Shown here: positions 1 to 17,723 of the stretch, piece by piece
Layout: each line of letters begins with the position of its first letter
Position numbering within the stretch: position 1 is the stretch's first letter
NCBI RefSeq assembly: GCF_016702655.1
Contig: NZ_JADJDO010000005.1
Coordinates: forward strand, 1-64,000
Direction: 5' to 3'
Source: Ideonella sp.
GTDB taxonomy: Bacteria > Pseudomonadota > Gammaproteobacteria > Burkholderiales > Burkholderiaceae_C
Length of the DNA stretch: 64,000 nt
The notes under the pieces: model-generated
Databases searched by the model: none
The model's input: the letters and a program-made list of their open reading frames with translations, nothing else
What the model was told of the DNA's origin: nothing
Program-made: the position numbers and the translations under genes

Positions 1-4041
<4,041 letters not shown>

Positions 4042-4105
4042 GGGTTTCTCCTTGATCCTGAAATCGAAAGTTGGGCAGCCGAGCTGAATTGATCAAGCAG
4101 ACGCC

Positions 4106-4203
4106 GCGGATCCGGCTCTGCCGGTCCGCAGGCGTGCCTTGCAGGCCGCGCCGGGCCATCGGCCCGGCTCTTCGCCAGGCACGAAAGGTCCACTGGACCT
4201 TTC
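4106..4203. repeat. Hairpin cluster between rpoB and rpoC
   Basis: The 220-bp rpoB-rpoC gap holds three strong inverted repeats: 4106-4129 (10-bp stem with one bulge), 4151-4167 (CCGGGCC-ATC-GGCCCGG) and 4183-4203 (a perfect palindrome, 10-bp arms around one central base). None has a T-tract on either strand, so they look like RNA-processing structures or palindromic spacer elements rather than terminators. Similar GC-rich palindromes occur at 8587-8711, 43989-44022 and about 55410-55465. Confidence 0.7.
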
Positions 4204-4261
4204 ATGTCCGGGCTCAGCCCCCTCGAGAGGAAGGCGGCGTAGTCGCATCGGGTGTGGGCCA

Positions 4262-8386
<4,125 letters not shown>

Positions 8387-8719
8387 AAACACTCCGTGTC
8401 GGGAAGGCCCGCTCTGGCGGCGGCTTCCGTCGGCGACTGGCATTTCAGAACTTGCGTCTGACGCTTGGTGGCTGGCCACTACCAGCCGCTGGCGGACAAC
8501 CCCGGCATTGCACCGGAGTCCGACCAAACCCGTTCTCTGCAGTCGGATCAGAGAACACTGCTAAATGTCGGCCTTGAGGCTGTGGTGCCGGCTCCGCCGG
8601 CATCCTCGCCACCCCCCGAAGGGGGCTCCGCTGGCGGCCCGGCAAAGCCGGATCCGCGGCGGGCCTTGACTTAGCGCTGCTCTCGTCAGCGGGGGCCGCT
8701 CGCGCGGCCCCGGGTACTC
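8387..8719 (-). promoter_or_regulatory. rplL-rpoB intergenic region with attenuator-like hairpin
   Basis: This 333-bp gap between rplL and rpoB contains no gene. Eight bases after the rplL stop there is a perfect hairpin at 8692-8711 (GGGGCCGC, loop TCGC, GCGGCCCC) with no following U-tract. That fits the partial terminator/attenuator usually found here, which lets ribosomal proteins be made in excess over polymerase. Further stems are at 8613-8625 (CCCCC-GAA-GGGGG) and 8587-8601 (GCCGGC-TCC-GCCGGC). The attenuator role is inferred from position and from what is known of this operon in other bacteria. Confidence 0.55.
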
Positions 8720-9097
8720 CTACTTCAACTCGGCCTTCGCGCCGGCGTCGACCAGCTTCTTGAGCGCGGCCTCGGCGTCGGCCTTGGCGATGCCTTCCTT
8801 GACGGCCTTGGGCGCGCCGTCCACGAGGTCCTTGGCTTCCTTCAGGCCGAGGCCCGTCAGTTCGCGCACAACCTTGATGACTGACACCTTGTTGGCGCCG
8901 GCTTCGAGCAGCATCACGTTGAACTCGGTCTGCTCTTCCACCGCGGCGGCAGCAGCGCCGCCTCCGCCGGCTGCCGGCGCAGCCATCGAGGCGGCAGACA
9001 CGCCGAACTTCTCTTCGATGGCCTTGACGAGGTCATTGAGTTCCATGACCGTCATGCTGTCCAGGGATTGCAGGAATGCGTCTTTGTCGAATGCCAT
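8720..9097 (-). CDS. rplL: 50S ribosomal protein L7/L12
   Basis: L7/L12 stalk protein, 125 residues, which recruits translation factors to the ribosome. The sequence shows the N-terminal dimerisation helices (MAFDKDAFLQSLDSMTVMEL), the flexible Ala/Gly-rich hinge at residues 37-52 and the C-terminal factor-binding domain ending with KKLVDAGAKAELK. The start ATG at 9097 has GGAG eight bases upstream. The gene follows rplJ by 61 bp, and both are normally made from one transcript. No anomalies. Confidence 0.97.
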   Translation of the reverse strand: MAFDKDAFLQSLDSMTVMELNDLVKAIEEKFGVSAASMAAPAAGGGGAAAAAVEEQTEFNVMLLEAGANKVSVIKVVRELTGLGLKEAKDLVDGAPKAVKEGIAKADAEAALKKLVDAGAKAELK

Positions 9098-9158
9098 GTT
9101 GGGCTCCAGAAATGTTTGAAAGGGGATAGGGTCGGTTTCGCCGATCGTCGGGTTGCGA

Positions 9159-9674
9159 TCAGGCGGCTGCGGTTTCGGCGTCAGCGCCTGCGCCGCGCTT
9201 CTCGGCCAGTGCCGCCAGCACGCCCGCGACGCGGGTGATCGGCGACTTCATCAGGCCCAGCAGCTGCGACAGCAGCACTTCCTTGCTCGGGATCGCGGCG
9301 AGCGATTTCACGCCCTCTGCGTCGAGCTTCTTGCCGGCATACACGCCGGCCTTGACGACGAGCTTGTCGTTGCCCTTGGCGAAGTCGGCGACGACCTTCG
9401 CCGCGGCGACCGCGTCCTCGGAAAAGCCGTAGATCAACGGACCAACCATGCTCTCCGAGGCGCACTCGAAGTCCGTGCCGGCGACGGCGCGACGGGCGAG
9501 TGAATTCTTCAGGACATGAAGATAGACACCCTTGTCGCGCGCCTGCCGGCGCAGAACGTCGAGATGCGCCACGGTGAGGCCACGGTACTCGGCCAGCGCC
9601 AAGGTCTGCGACCTCGCTGCCTGTGCCGCCACATCCGCCACCACGACCTGCTTCTCGCTCTTGTTGAGACTCAA
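9159..9674 (-). CDS. rplJ: 50S ribosomal protein L10, TTG start
   Basis: L10 anchors L7/L12 dimers to the ribosome and is the autogenous translational repressor of its own operon. The protein is 171 residues from the chosen TTG at 9674, which reads (M)SLNKSEKQVVVADVAAQ, matching the family N-terminus. A strong AAGGAG lies eight bases upstream of this TTG. An upstream ATG at 9716 would add 14 basic residues (MRKRRRTRISKEQT) that lie in the leader, so it is rejected. The Ala-rich tail is typical. rplL follows after 61 bp. Confidence 0.95.
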   Translation of the reverse strand: MSLNKSEKQVVVADVAAQAARSQTLALAEYRGLTVAHLDVLRRQARDKGVYLHVLKNSLARRAVAGTDFECASESMVGPLIYGFSEDAVAAAKVVADFAKGNDKLVVKAGVYAGKKLDAEGVKSLAAIPSKEVLLSQLLGLMKSPITRVAGVLAALAEKRGAGADAETAAA

Positions 9675-9963
9675 GGTCTGCTCCTTGCTAATGCGTGTCC
9701 GTCGGCGCTTGCGCACCTGCGGGCACTGCGGTTTCAGCGACCTTCACCATCCGAGGAAACACTCCATCCATCCTCTTCGGCGGGACCGCCATCTGCGCGG
9801 GCTTCGAGCGCCTCTCCTCGCGGAGCATTGCTCTGGATTAAGCGGCCAGGGGCCGCACCTGCGGTCTTGGATGGCCAGCGGCGTTCTCGCGTCCGCCGCT
9901 GCCCACCAACTCCTTGCACGGCGTCGCGCGCACGGCAGCGCGCAACGCCCTGGTAAACCTCCG
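9675..9963 (-). promoter_or_regulatory. rplJ leader
   Basis: A 289-bp untranslated stretch between rplA and rplJ, with no credible gene. In bacteria this leader binds the L10-L12 complex and controls rplJL translation. I see an inverted repeat at 9842-9856 (GCGGCC-AGG-GGCCGC) and several shorter GC-rich stems, but I cannot confirm the L10 kink-turn by eye. The call rests on position and length. Confidence 0.45.
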
Positions 9964-10674
9964 TCAGCCTTGCGCCGCCGCGGCGTTGATCGTCGCCGCG
10001 TCCACGCGCACACCTACGCCCATCGTCGACGACAGCGCCACCTTGCGCAGGTAGACGCCCTTGCTGGTCGCCGGCTTGGCCTTGTTCAGGGCCTCGATCA
10101 GCGCGCGCAGGTTGCCTTCGAGCTTGTCCGACTCGAACGAGCGGCGCCCGATCGTGGCGTGCACGATGCCCGCCTTGTCGACGCGGAACTGCACCTGGCC
10201 CGCCTTGGCATTGCGCACCGCCTGCGCCACGTCGGGCGTCACGGTGCCGACCTTTGGGTTCGGCATCAGGCCGCGCGGGCCGAGGATCTGGCCCAGCGTG
10301 CCGACGACGCGCATGGTGTCGGGCGAGGCGATCACGACGTCGAAGTTCAGGTTGCCGGCCTTGACCTGCTCGGCCAGGTCTTCCATGCCGACGATGTCGG
10401 CACCGGCGGCCTTGGCCTCCTCGGCCTTCGCCCCTTGGGCGAACACCGCGACGCGCTTGGTCTTGCCGGTGCCGTTGGGCATCACGACGGCGCCGCGCAC
10501 GACCTGGTCGGACTTCTTGGCGTCGACGCCGAGTTGCACGGAGACGTCGATCGACTCGTCGAACTTGGCGGTCGCGCACTCCTTGACGAGCCCGAGGGCG
10601 TCGGCGAGCGGGTACAGCTTGGTGCTGTCGATCTTGCCGGCGTAGGACTTCTGGCGCTTGGTCAGCTTGGCCAT
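9964..10674 (-). CDS. rplA: 50S ribosomal protein L1
   Basis: L1 protein of the ribosomal L1 stalk, 236 residues, close to the usual 230-235. The N-terminus MAKLTKRQKSYAGKID and the conserved LGPRGLMPNPKVGTVT segment in the second domain are both clear. It starts two bases after the rplK stop, so the two genes are probably translationally coupled. In other bacteria L1 represses translation of the rplKA message. Confidence 0.97.
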   Translation of the reverse strand: MAKLTKRQKSYAGKIDSTKLYPLADALGLVKECATAKFDESIDVSVQLGVDAKKSDQVVRGAVVMPNGTGKTKRVAVFAQGAKAEEAKAAGADIVGMEDLAEQVKAGNLNFDVVIASPDTMRVVGTLGQILGPRGLMPNPKVGTVTPDVAQAVRNAKAGQVQFRVDKAGIVHATIGRRSFESDKLEGNLRALIEALNKAKPATSKGVYLRKVALSSTMGVGVRVDAATINAAAAQG

Positions 10675-10676
10675 GA

Positions 10677-11108
10677 TCAGACTCCTTCCACCGTGACGCC
10701 CATCGAGCGGGCAGTGCCGGCGATCGTGCGCACGGCGGCATCGAGATCGGCGCCGGTCAGGTCCTTGACCTTGACCTTGGCGATGTCCTCGGCCTGGGCG
10801 CGCGTCAGCTTGCCGACCTTGTCGACGTGCGGCTTGGCCGAGCCCTTGTCGAGCTTCAAGGTCTTCTTGATCAGCACCGATGCCGGCGGGCTCTTCAAAA
10901 CGAAGGTGAACGACTTGTCGGCGAACGCCGTGATCACCACCGGCAGCACGAGGCCCGGCTCCATGCTCTGCGTCTGGGCGTTGAACGCCTTGCAGAACTC
11001 CATGATGTTCAGGCCGCGCTGGCCGAGTGCCGGCCCGATGGGCGGCGACGGGTTGGCCTTGCCGGCCGGGACTTGCAGCTTGATGAAGCCGACGATCTTC
11101 TTGGCCAT
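10677..11108 (-). CDS. rplK: 50S ribosomal protein L11
   Basis: L11 of the GTPase-associated centre, 143 residues, needed for the stringent response to uncharged tRNA. It reads MAKKIVGFIKLQVPAGKANP with the conserved PPIGPALGQRGLNIMEFCK loop. I prefer the ATG at 11108 over an in-frame TTG immediately before it, because AAGGAG then sits at a normal seven-base spacing. The 168 bp upstream to nusG hold no gene. Followed by rplA. Confidence 0.97.
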   Translation of the reverse strand: MAKKIVGFIKLQVPAGKANPSPPIGPALGQRGLNIMEFCKAFNAQTQSMEPGLVLPVVITAFADKSFTFVLKSPPASVLIKKTLKLDKGSAKPHVDKVGKLTRAQAEDIAKVKVKDLTGADLDAAVRTIAGTARSMGVTVEGV

Positions 11109-11276
11109 CAATTTCTCCTTCGAACAGCGAGCCCGATGCGCATCGCGCGCCGGGCCCTTGAGTGCAAACGCCAGGGGCTGGTTACCCGGGCTCCTCGTGC
11201 CGATGTCTCGTCATCGGCAGCAACGGGCGCGATGGGCGGCGACTCTCGTCGCCGCGAGCCTCGCGCCGGGCTCTGG

Positions 11277-11879
11277 CTAGATCTTTTCGACCTGCGCGAA
11301 GTCGAGTTCGACCGGCGTTGCGCGGCCGAAGATGGTGACCGACACGCGCACCTTGGACTTGTCGTAGTTGACGTCCTCGACCGCGCCGTTGAAGTCGGTG
11401 AACGGGCCTTCCTTGACGCGCACGAGTTCGCCGACGGTCCACTGCACCTTGGGCCGCGGCTTCTCGACGCCCTCCTGCATCTGGTTCTGGATCTTCATCA
11501 CCTCGGCCTCGGAGATCGGGGCCGGGCGGTTCTTGACCCCGCCGACGAAACCGGTCACCTTGGCCGTGTGCTTGACGAGGTGCCAAGTGTCGTCGTCCAT
11601 GTCCATCTCGACGAGCACGTAGCCCGGGAAGAAGCGGCGCTCGGAGACGGACTTCTTGCCGTTCTTGAGCTCGACCACCTCCTCCATCGGCACCAGGATG
11701 CGGCCGAACTTGCCCTCCATGCCCGAGCGATCGATGCGCTCGCGCAGGTTGCGCTCGACGACCTTCTCCATGCCCGAATAGGCGTGGACCACGTACCAGC
11801 GCTTGGTGGAAGGCGGTGGCGCGGCCGCGGGCGGCGCGGCCTCGGGCGCCACGCTGCCTGCAATGTCGGTTGCTGTCAT
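11277..11879 (-). CDS. nusG: Transcription termination/antitermination factor NusG
   Basis: NusG binds RNA polymerase and links it to Rho or to the ribosome. 200 residues from the ATG at 11879, with AAGGA upstream. An Ala/Pro-rich N-terminal tail of about 25 residues precedes the NGN domain, which begins KRWYVVHAYSGMEKVVERNL. The C-terminal KOW domain has VGELVRVKEGPFTDFNG. The frame is open a further 97 codons upstream, but that part overlaps secE in another frame and is not real. secE ends 26 bp upstream. Confidence 0.97.
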   Translation of the reverse strand: MTATDIAGSVAPEAAPPAAAPPPSTKRWYVVHAYSGMEKVVERNLRERIDRSGMEGKFGRILVPMEEVVELKNGKKSVSERRFFPGYVLVEMDMDDDTWHLVKHTAKVTGFVGGVKNRPAPISEAEVMKIQNQMQEGVEKPRPKVQWTVGELVRVKEGPFTDFNGAVEDVNYDKSKVRVSVTIFGRATPVELDFAQVEKI

Positions 11880-11905
11880 CGATGCGGTCCTTGTTCGGTC
11901 TCGGC

Positions 11906-12289
11906 CTAGTGCGTCCAGCCCAGCAACTGGTCGTAGAGCACCCATTCGAGCGTCTTGTCGGTCAGCCACAGGAACAGCGCCATCAGGAAGACGAAGGCGA
12001 ACACGTAGCCCGTCATCTGCATCGCTTCCTTGCGCGTCGGCCAGACCACCTTGCGGATCTCGCGCGTCGCGTCGCGGCCGAACGCGATCAGTGCCTTGCC
12101 GTTCTCCGAGGTGAAGAAGATCGCCACGGCGCCGGCCATCATCAGCAGCAGCACGGCGACGCGCAGCCACAAGTCCTGCTTGCCGAGCGCGTAGAAGGCG
12201 CCCACGGCCGCGACGACCAGCACGCCGGCAGCAGCGAGCTTGGCCTTGTCAGCGCCAGTGGAAACGGTTTCGACTTGTGGATTGGCCAT
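11906..12289 (-). CDS. secE: Preprotein translocase subunit SecE
   Basis: Essential small subunit of the SecYEG protein-export channel in the inner membrane. 127 residues with three predicted membrane segments, at about residues 18-35, 42-60 and 93-115, as in three-helix proteobacterial SecE. The conserved amphipathic stretch before the last helix, TREIRKVVWPTRKEA, is intact. It sits between tRNA-Trp and nusG, which is the standard arrangement. Confidence 0.96.
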   Translation of the reverse strand: MANPQVETVSTGADKAKLAAAGVLVVAAVGAFYALGKQDLWLRVAVLLLMMAGAVAIFFTSENGKALIAFGRDATREIRKVVWPTRKEAMQMTGYVFAFVFLMALFLWLTDKTLEWVLYDQLLGWTH

Positions 12290-12380
12290 GGTTGTTCGTC
12301 GTCACTCTTGCTTGCGGCGGCCTGCGGCGCCACAAGCCCCCTCCGCTTGCGCGGCGGGGCCTGACGTCAGACCTTGTTGG

Positions 12381-12456
12381 TGGCAGGGGCGGAGGGCATC
12401 GAACCCCCAACCTCTGGTTTTGGAGACCAGCGCTCTGCCAATTGAGCTACGCCCCT
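12381..12456 (-). tRNA. tRNA-Trp (CCA)
   Basis: A 76-nt cloverleaf on the minus strand starting AGGGGCGTAGCTC and ending with an encoded CCA. The anticodon loop CTCCAAA gives anticodon CCA. The acceptor stem AGGGGC/GCCCCT and the T-arm GGTTCGATGCC are intact. It lies between tuf and secE as in many proteobacteria, and is probably cut from the tuf transcript. Confidence 0.97.
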
Positions 12457-12489
12457 GTGGTCTGACGCGACTACCTTTCGTGCTTGCGC

Positions 12490-13681
<1,192 letters not shown>

Positions 13682-13770
13682 TTTCTCAACACTCCGAAAA
13701 GATCCGGTCGACGCCGACCGCTTCCGAGAAGGGCTCGCACGGCGAGCCCACTGTCCTGCCTACATGCCTT

Positions 13771-13845
<75 letters not shown>

Positions 13846-13918
13846 GATTCCACACTGGACTGCACGCGCGCCGGCGCGCAAACCACTGGAAACCGCACTT
13901 CGCAACACCTGCTGTCGA

Positions 13919-13992
13919 TGGAGCGGGAGACGGGAATCGAACCCGCGTCATCAGCTTGGAAGGCTGGGGTTCTACCATTGAACTACTCCCGC
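13919..13992 (-). tRNA. tRNA-Gly (TCC)
   Basis: A 74-nt cloverleaf, GCGGGAGTAGTTCAAT to ...CTCCCGCTCCA, with encoded CCA. The anticodon loop CTTCCAA gives anticodon TCC. It lies between tRNA-Tyr and tRNA-Thr in the tRNA-tuf transcription unit. Confidence 0.97.
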
Positions 13993-14063
13993 CCAGGGAG
14001 CATGGATCCAACCGGGCCACTCCCCTCGAGGCCCTATTCGTTTGCACCTACTTGAACAATCGG

Positions 14064-14149
14064 TGGTGGAGGAGGCTGGATTCGAACCAGCGTAGGCGTA
14101 AGCCAACAGATTTACAGTCTGCCCCCTTTAACCACTCGGGCACCCCTCC
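14064..14149 (-). tRNA. tRNA-Tyr (GTA)
   Basis: An 86-nt class II tRNA with a long variable arm, starting GGAGGGGTGCCCGAG and ending CTCCTCCACCA. The anticodon loop CTGTAAA gives anticodon GTA. It is the first gene of the tRNA-Tyr/Gly/Thr-tuf-tRNA-Trp unit. Confidence 0.97.
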
Positions 14150-14163
14150 ACGCAGAGCCCGCG

Positions 14164-14169
14164 ATAATA
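14164..14169 (-). promoter_or_regulatory. Candidate -10 box of the tRNA-tuf unit
   Basis: The minus strand reads TATTAT here, an AT-rich hexamer in otherwise very GC-rich DNA. It ends 14 bp before the mature 5' end of tRNA-Tyr, so transcription would start about seven bases upstream of the tRNA. No clear -35 box was found at 16-18 bp spacing. Confidence 0.45.
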
Positions 14170-14191
14170 TCACAGGCCGGTCGCCGGGTAC

Positions 14192-14866
14192 TCAGCCAGC
14201 CTGCAAGCCCCACCAGTCGACGAGATCGGCGGTCAGCGCAAAGTGACTGCCTGCGGCCATGAAGCGACGCTGCATGTCGTTGGACGGGTGGCGCGTCTCG
14301 AGCACCCGCGGCAAGGCGCCGGCGGGCAACGCCTGCTCGAAGAAGCGCTGCGCCTTGTCGCCCCAGAGCAGGAACACCGGCGGATCGGCACGCCGGCACA
14401 GGGCTTCGACGATCTGCGATGTGAGCGCCTGCCAACCGCAATCCAGATGGCTGCCAATGCGCCCCACCTCGATGGTCAGCGTTGGGTTCAGCAGCAGCAC
14501 GCCCTGCCGGGCCCAGGCGTCGAGCTTCCACACTGCGGGCGGCGCGAAACCCGGCCTGTCGGCGGCGAGCACCTGGAAGATGCGACGCAGCGACGCCGGC
14601 CGTCCCTCCCCGGCCGAAAACGCAAGACCATCGGCCTGGCCAGGTTTCGGATAGGGGTCCTGGCCGAAGACGACGACCTTGACCGCCTCGGGCGCGCAAA
14701 GGCGCAGCGCGCGAAACGGATCGTCGGGCGCGATCGTCCGGCCGCCGGACACGCCCCGGACGTTGGCAATGACTTTCGAGCGGCGCTGCTCCGTCCAGCC
14801 CGGCAGCGCCTCGGCCCAGGCCGCGGGCAGGTTCGCGAACGCGGATTCGAGGTCGTCGGCAGTCAC
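14192..14866 (-). CDS. ung: Uracil-DNA glycosylase, GTG start
   Basis: Removes uracil from DNA as the first step of base-excision repair. 224 residues, close to the family length. Motif A is VVFGQDPYPKPGQADGLAFS, with the catalytic Asp. The second motif is RHPSNDMQRRF in place of the usual HPSPLS, and GQDPYP stands in place of GQDPYH, so this is a divergent subgroup. The GTG start at 14866 overlaps the trpC stop (GTGA), so it is probably translated as the last gene of the trpGDC unit. A much longer upstream frame is only overlap with trpC. Confidence 0.88.
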   Translation of the reverse strand: MTADDLESAFANLPAAWAEALPGWTEQRRSKVIANVRGVSGGRTIAPDDPFRALRLCAPEAVKVVVFGQDPYPKPGQADGLAFSAGEGRPASLRRIFQVLAADRPGFAPPAVWKLDAWARQGVLLLNPTLTIEVGRIGSHLDCGWQALTSQIVEALCRRADPPVFLLWGDKAQRFFEQALPAGALPRVLETRHPSNDMQRRFMAAGSHFALTADLVDWWGLQAG

Positions 14867-15663
14867 GGCGGCCCGGCGCCGAACAACGCCTGCAGCGCCG
14901 CGCCGGGGTCGGGCGCGCGCATGAAGGCCTCGCCGACGAGGAAAGCGTTGACATCGGCATCGCGCATGCGGACGACGTCGGCGCGCGTCTGGATGCCCGA
15001 CTCGGTGACGAGCAGCCTGTCGGCAGGGATCGCGTCGACAAGCTCCAGCGTGGTCTCGAGCGCGACCTCGAAGCTGCGCAGGTTGCGATTGTTGATGCCC
15101 ATGAGCGGCGTGCGCAACCGCAGCGCACGGTCGAGCTCGGCGCCGTCGTGCACCTCGACCAGCACCGCCATCCCGAGCGCCAGCGCCTGCGCCTCGAGGT
15201 CGGTGAGTTGCGCGTTGTCGAGGCAGGCCGCGATGAGCAGGATGCAGTCGGCCCCCATCGCGCGCGCCTCGAACACCTGGTAGGCGTCGACGATGAAGTC
15301 CTTGCGCAGCACCGGCAGCGCGCAGGCTGCGCGCGCCTGCTGCAGATATGCCGCATCGCCCTGGAAGAACGAGCGGTCGGTGAGCACGCTCAGGCAGGCA
15401 GCGCCGCCGCGCGCGTAACTTGCGGCAATCTCGGCGGGGATGAAGTGCTCGCGCAGCACGCCCTTGCTCGGACTCGCCTTCTTGATCTCGGCGATCACTG
15501 CCGCGCGGCCGGCGTCGATCGTGGCGCGCAACGCGGCGGCGAAATCGCGCTGCCCACCAAGCGCCTCGGCATCGCCGCGCAGCGAGGCCTCGCCGCGGGC
15601 CCGGCGCGCCGATGCGACCTCTTCGCGCTTGACCGCGACGATGCGACCCAGGATGTCGCTCAA
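14863..15663 (-). CDS. trpC: Indole-3-glycerol phosphate synthase, TTG start
   Basis: Converts carboxyphenylaminodeoxyribulose phosphate to indole-3-glycerol phosphate in tryptophan synthesis. 266 residues, a TIM barrel. Family motifs are present: VIAEIKKASPSKGVLRE near residue 60, LPVLRKDFIVDAYQV, GINNRNLRSFEV and VTESGIQTRADV. The start is taken as the TTG at 15663, giving (M)SDILGRIVAVKREEV; it overlaps the trpD stop by four bases (TTGA). The ung GTG in turn overlaps the trpC stop. Confidence 0.96.
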   Translation of the reverse strand: MSDILGRIVAVKREEVASARRARGEASLRGDAEALGGQRDFAAALRATIDAGRAAVIAEIKKASPSKGVLREHFIPAEIAASYARGGAACLSVLTDRSFFQGDAAYLQQARAACALPVLRKDFIVDAYQVFEARAMGADCILLIAACLDNAQLTDLEAQALALGMAVLVEVHDGAELDRALRLRTPLMGINNRNLRSFEVALETTLELVDAIPADRLLVTESGIQTRADVVRMRDADVNAFLVGEAFMRAPDPGAALQALFGAGPP

Positions 15664-16688
15664 GCCAATTCCTTGGCCCGAGCGACGAACTGGTGCATTC
15701 TGGCCAGCGCCTTGCCCGATGCCAGCGCCTCGCGCGCGAGCGCGATGCCATCGGCGATCGAGGCCGCCACGTTCGCGGCGTAGAGCGCAACGCCGGCGTT
15801 CAGGATCACGATGTCGCGCGCCGGGCCGGGCTCGTCGTCGAGGACCGATTGCAGCAGCGCCTTGCTCTCGTCGGGCGTATCGACCTTGAACGCGCGGTTG
15901 CTCGCCATCGTCAGCCCGAAGTCCTCGGGGTGGATCTCGTACTCGTGAATCCCGCCGTCCCGGTACTCGCCGACCATCGTCGCGGCACCCAGCGAAACCT
16001 CGTCCATGCCGTCGCGGCCGTAGACGACGAGTGCGTGCTCGGCGCCCAGGCGCTGCAACGCGCGCACCTGGATGCCGACCAGATCGGGGTGGAAGACGCC
16101 CATCAGGATGTTGGGCGCATCGGCCGGATTGGTCAGCGGCCCGAGGATGTTGAAGATCGTGCGCACGCCGAGCTCGCGCCGCACCGGGCCGACGTTCTTC
16201 ATCGCCGGGTGGTGGTTGGGCGCGAACATGAAGCCGATGCCGGTGTCGGCGATGCAGCGCGCGATGGCCGCCGGCGCGAGGTTCAGGGGCACGCCGAGCG
16301 CCTCGAGCACGTCGGCGCTGCCGGACTTCGACGACACGCTGCGGTTGCCGTGCTTGCTGACGCGCGCGCCGCACGCTGCGGCGACGAACATGCTGCAGGT
16401 CGAGATGTTGAAGGTGTGCGAGCCGTCGCCGCCGGTACCGACGATGTCGACGAGGTGGGTGCGGTCGGCGACCTCGACCTTGGTCGAGAACTCGCGCATC
16501 ACCTGCGCCGCGGCGGTGATTTCGCCGATTGTCTCCTTCTTCACGCGCAGACCGATCAGCAGCGCAGCCATCATCGGCGCCGACATCTCGCCGCCCATGA
16601 TGCGCCGCATCAGCGCCAGCATCTCGTCGTGGAAGATCTCGCGGTGCTCGATGACGCGCGTCAGCGCCTCGGTGTTGGTGATCGTCAT
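15660..16688 (-). CDS. trpD: Anthranilate phosphoribosyltransferase
   Basis: Transfers phosphoribosyl from PRPP to anthranilate, the second step of tryptophan synthesis. 342 residues, as expected. Conserved PRPP-binding segments DIVGTGGDG (about 81-89) and FNISTCSMFVAAACG, the KHGNRSVSS loop and the anthranilate-site segment GPLTNP are all present. The frame is intact. It starts 10 bp after the threonine aldolase gene and overlaps trpC. Confidence 0.97.
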   Translation of the reverse strand: MTITNTEALTRVIEHREIFHDEMLALMRRIMGGEMSAPMMAALLIGLRVKKETIGEITAAAQVMREFSTKVEVADRTHLVDIVGTGGDGSHTFNISTCSMFVAAACGARVSKHGNRSVSSKSGSADVLEALGVPLNLAPAAIARCIADTGIGFMFAPNHHPAMKNVGPVRRELGVRTIFNILGPLTNPADAPNILMGVFHPDLVGIQVRALQRLGAEHALVVYGRDGMDEVSLGAATMVGEYRDGGIHEYEIHPEDFGLTMASNRAFKVDTPDESKALLQSVLDDEPGPARDIVILNAGVALYAANVAASIADGIALAREALASGKALARMHQFVARAKELA

Positions 16689-16698
16689 GGTCGGGCTT

Positions 16699-17723
16699 TC
16701 AACTCAGGTATTCGCGCATCGCGGCGACGGCGCGGTCGACACCCTCGGCATCGACGTCGAGGTGGGTCACGAAGCGCAGCCGGTACAGGCCGGTGGCGAG
16801 CACGCCGCGAGCCTTCAGGTGCTCGAGCAGGCCGGCGGCGCGCGGCCCGCCACGTCGGCGAACACGATGTTGGAGTCCGGCGCCTCGACCGTCACGCCCG
16901 GCAGCCCGGCAAGTCCCTGGGCGAGGCGCCGCGCGTTCTCGTGGTCGTCGGCCAGCCGCCCGACATGATGCTCGAGCGCATGCAGCGCCGCCGCAGCCAG
17001 CACGCCGGCCTGGCGCATTCCGCCGCCGGCCATCTTGCGCCAGCGGTGCGCGCGGGCAATGAACTCGCGGCTGCCGCACAGCGCCGAGCCGACCGGCGCG
17101 CCAAGACCCTTGGAGAAGCACACCGACACGCTGTCGAAGTGCGACGCGATCTCGCGCGCCCGGGCGACCGGCTCCCCGCCCAGCGCCGTCGCGGCGTTGA
17201 ACAGGCGCGCGCCGTCGAGATGCGTCGCGAGCCCGCGCCGCCGCGCGAGCGCGGTCGCGTCGTGCAGGTAGGAAAGCGGCAGCACCTTGCCGCCGAGCGT
17301 GTTCTCGAGGCACAGCAGCCGGCTCTTCGCGAAATGCGCGTCGTCGGGCTTGATCGACGCCTCGATGTCGGCCAGCGCCAGCGTGCCGTCGGCCTGGTGC
17401 GCGATCGGCTGCGGCTGCACGCTGCCCAGCACCGCCGCGCCGCCGCCCTCCCAGCGGTAGGTGTGCGCCATCTGGCCGACAAGGTATTCGTCGCCGCGCT
17501 GGCAGTGGCTCATGATGGCCACCAGATTGCTCTGCGTGCCGCTCGGTACGAACAGCGCCGCCTCGAAGCCGAGCAGCGCGGCGATCCTGTCCTGCAGCGC
17601 GTTGACCGTCGGGTCGTCGCCGAACACGTCGTCGCCGACCTCGGCGCGCGCCATCGCCTTGCGCATCCCAGGCGTGGGCCGGGTGACGGTGTCGCTGCGC
17701 AGATCGACGATAGCCTCGGTCAT
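16699..17723 (-). CDS. ltaE: Low-specificity L-threonine aldolase (one frameshift)
   Basis: PLP enzyme that cleaves L-threonine or allo-threonine to glycine and acetaldehyde. The start at 17723 gives MTEAIVDLRSDTVTRPTPGM, the typical family N-terminus. GDDVFGDDPTV, HLDGARLFNAA and the PLP-lysine segment SVCFSKGLGAPVGS follow. About one base is missing near 16847, in a GGGCC run; after it the other frame continues to MREYLS at 16699. Corrected length is about 341 residues. The start overlaps the trpG stop (ATGA), so this gene lies inside the trp operon between trpG and trpD, although it has no known role in tryptophan synthesis. Confidence 0.9.

Noticed and set aside
8387..8527. 47-residue N-terminal extension of RpoB
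   Set aside because: The family start MTQQTTPYSF is preceded by a good ribosome site; the extension is unlike any RpoB.
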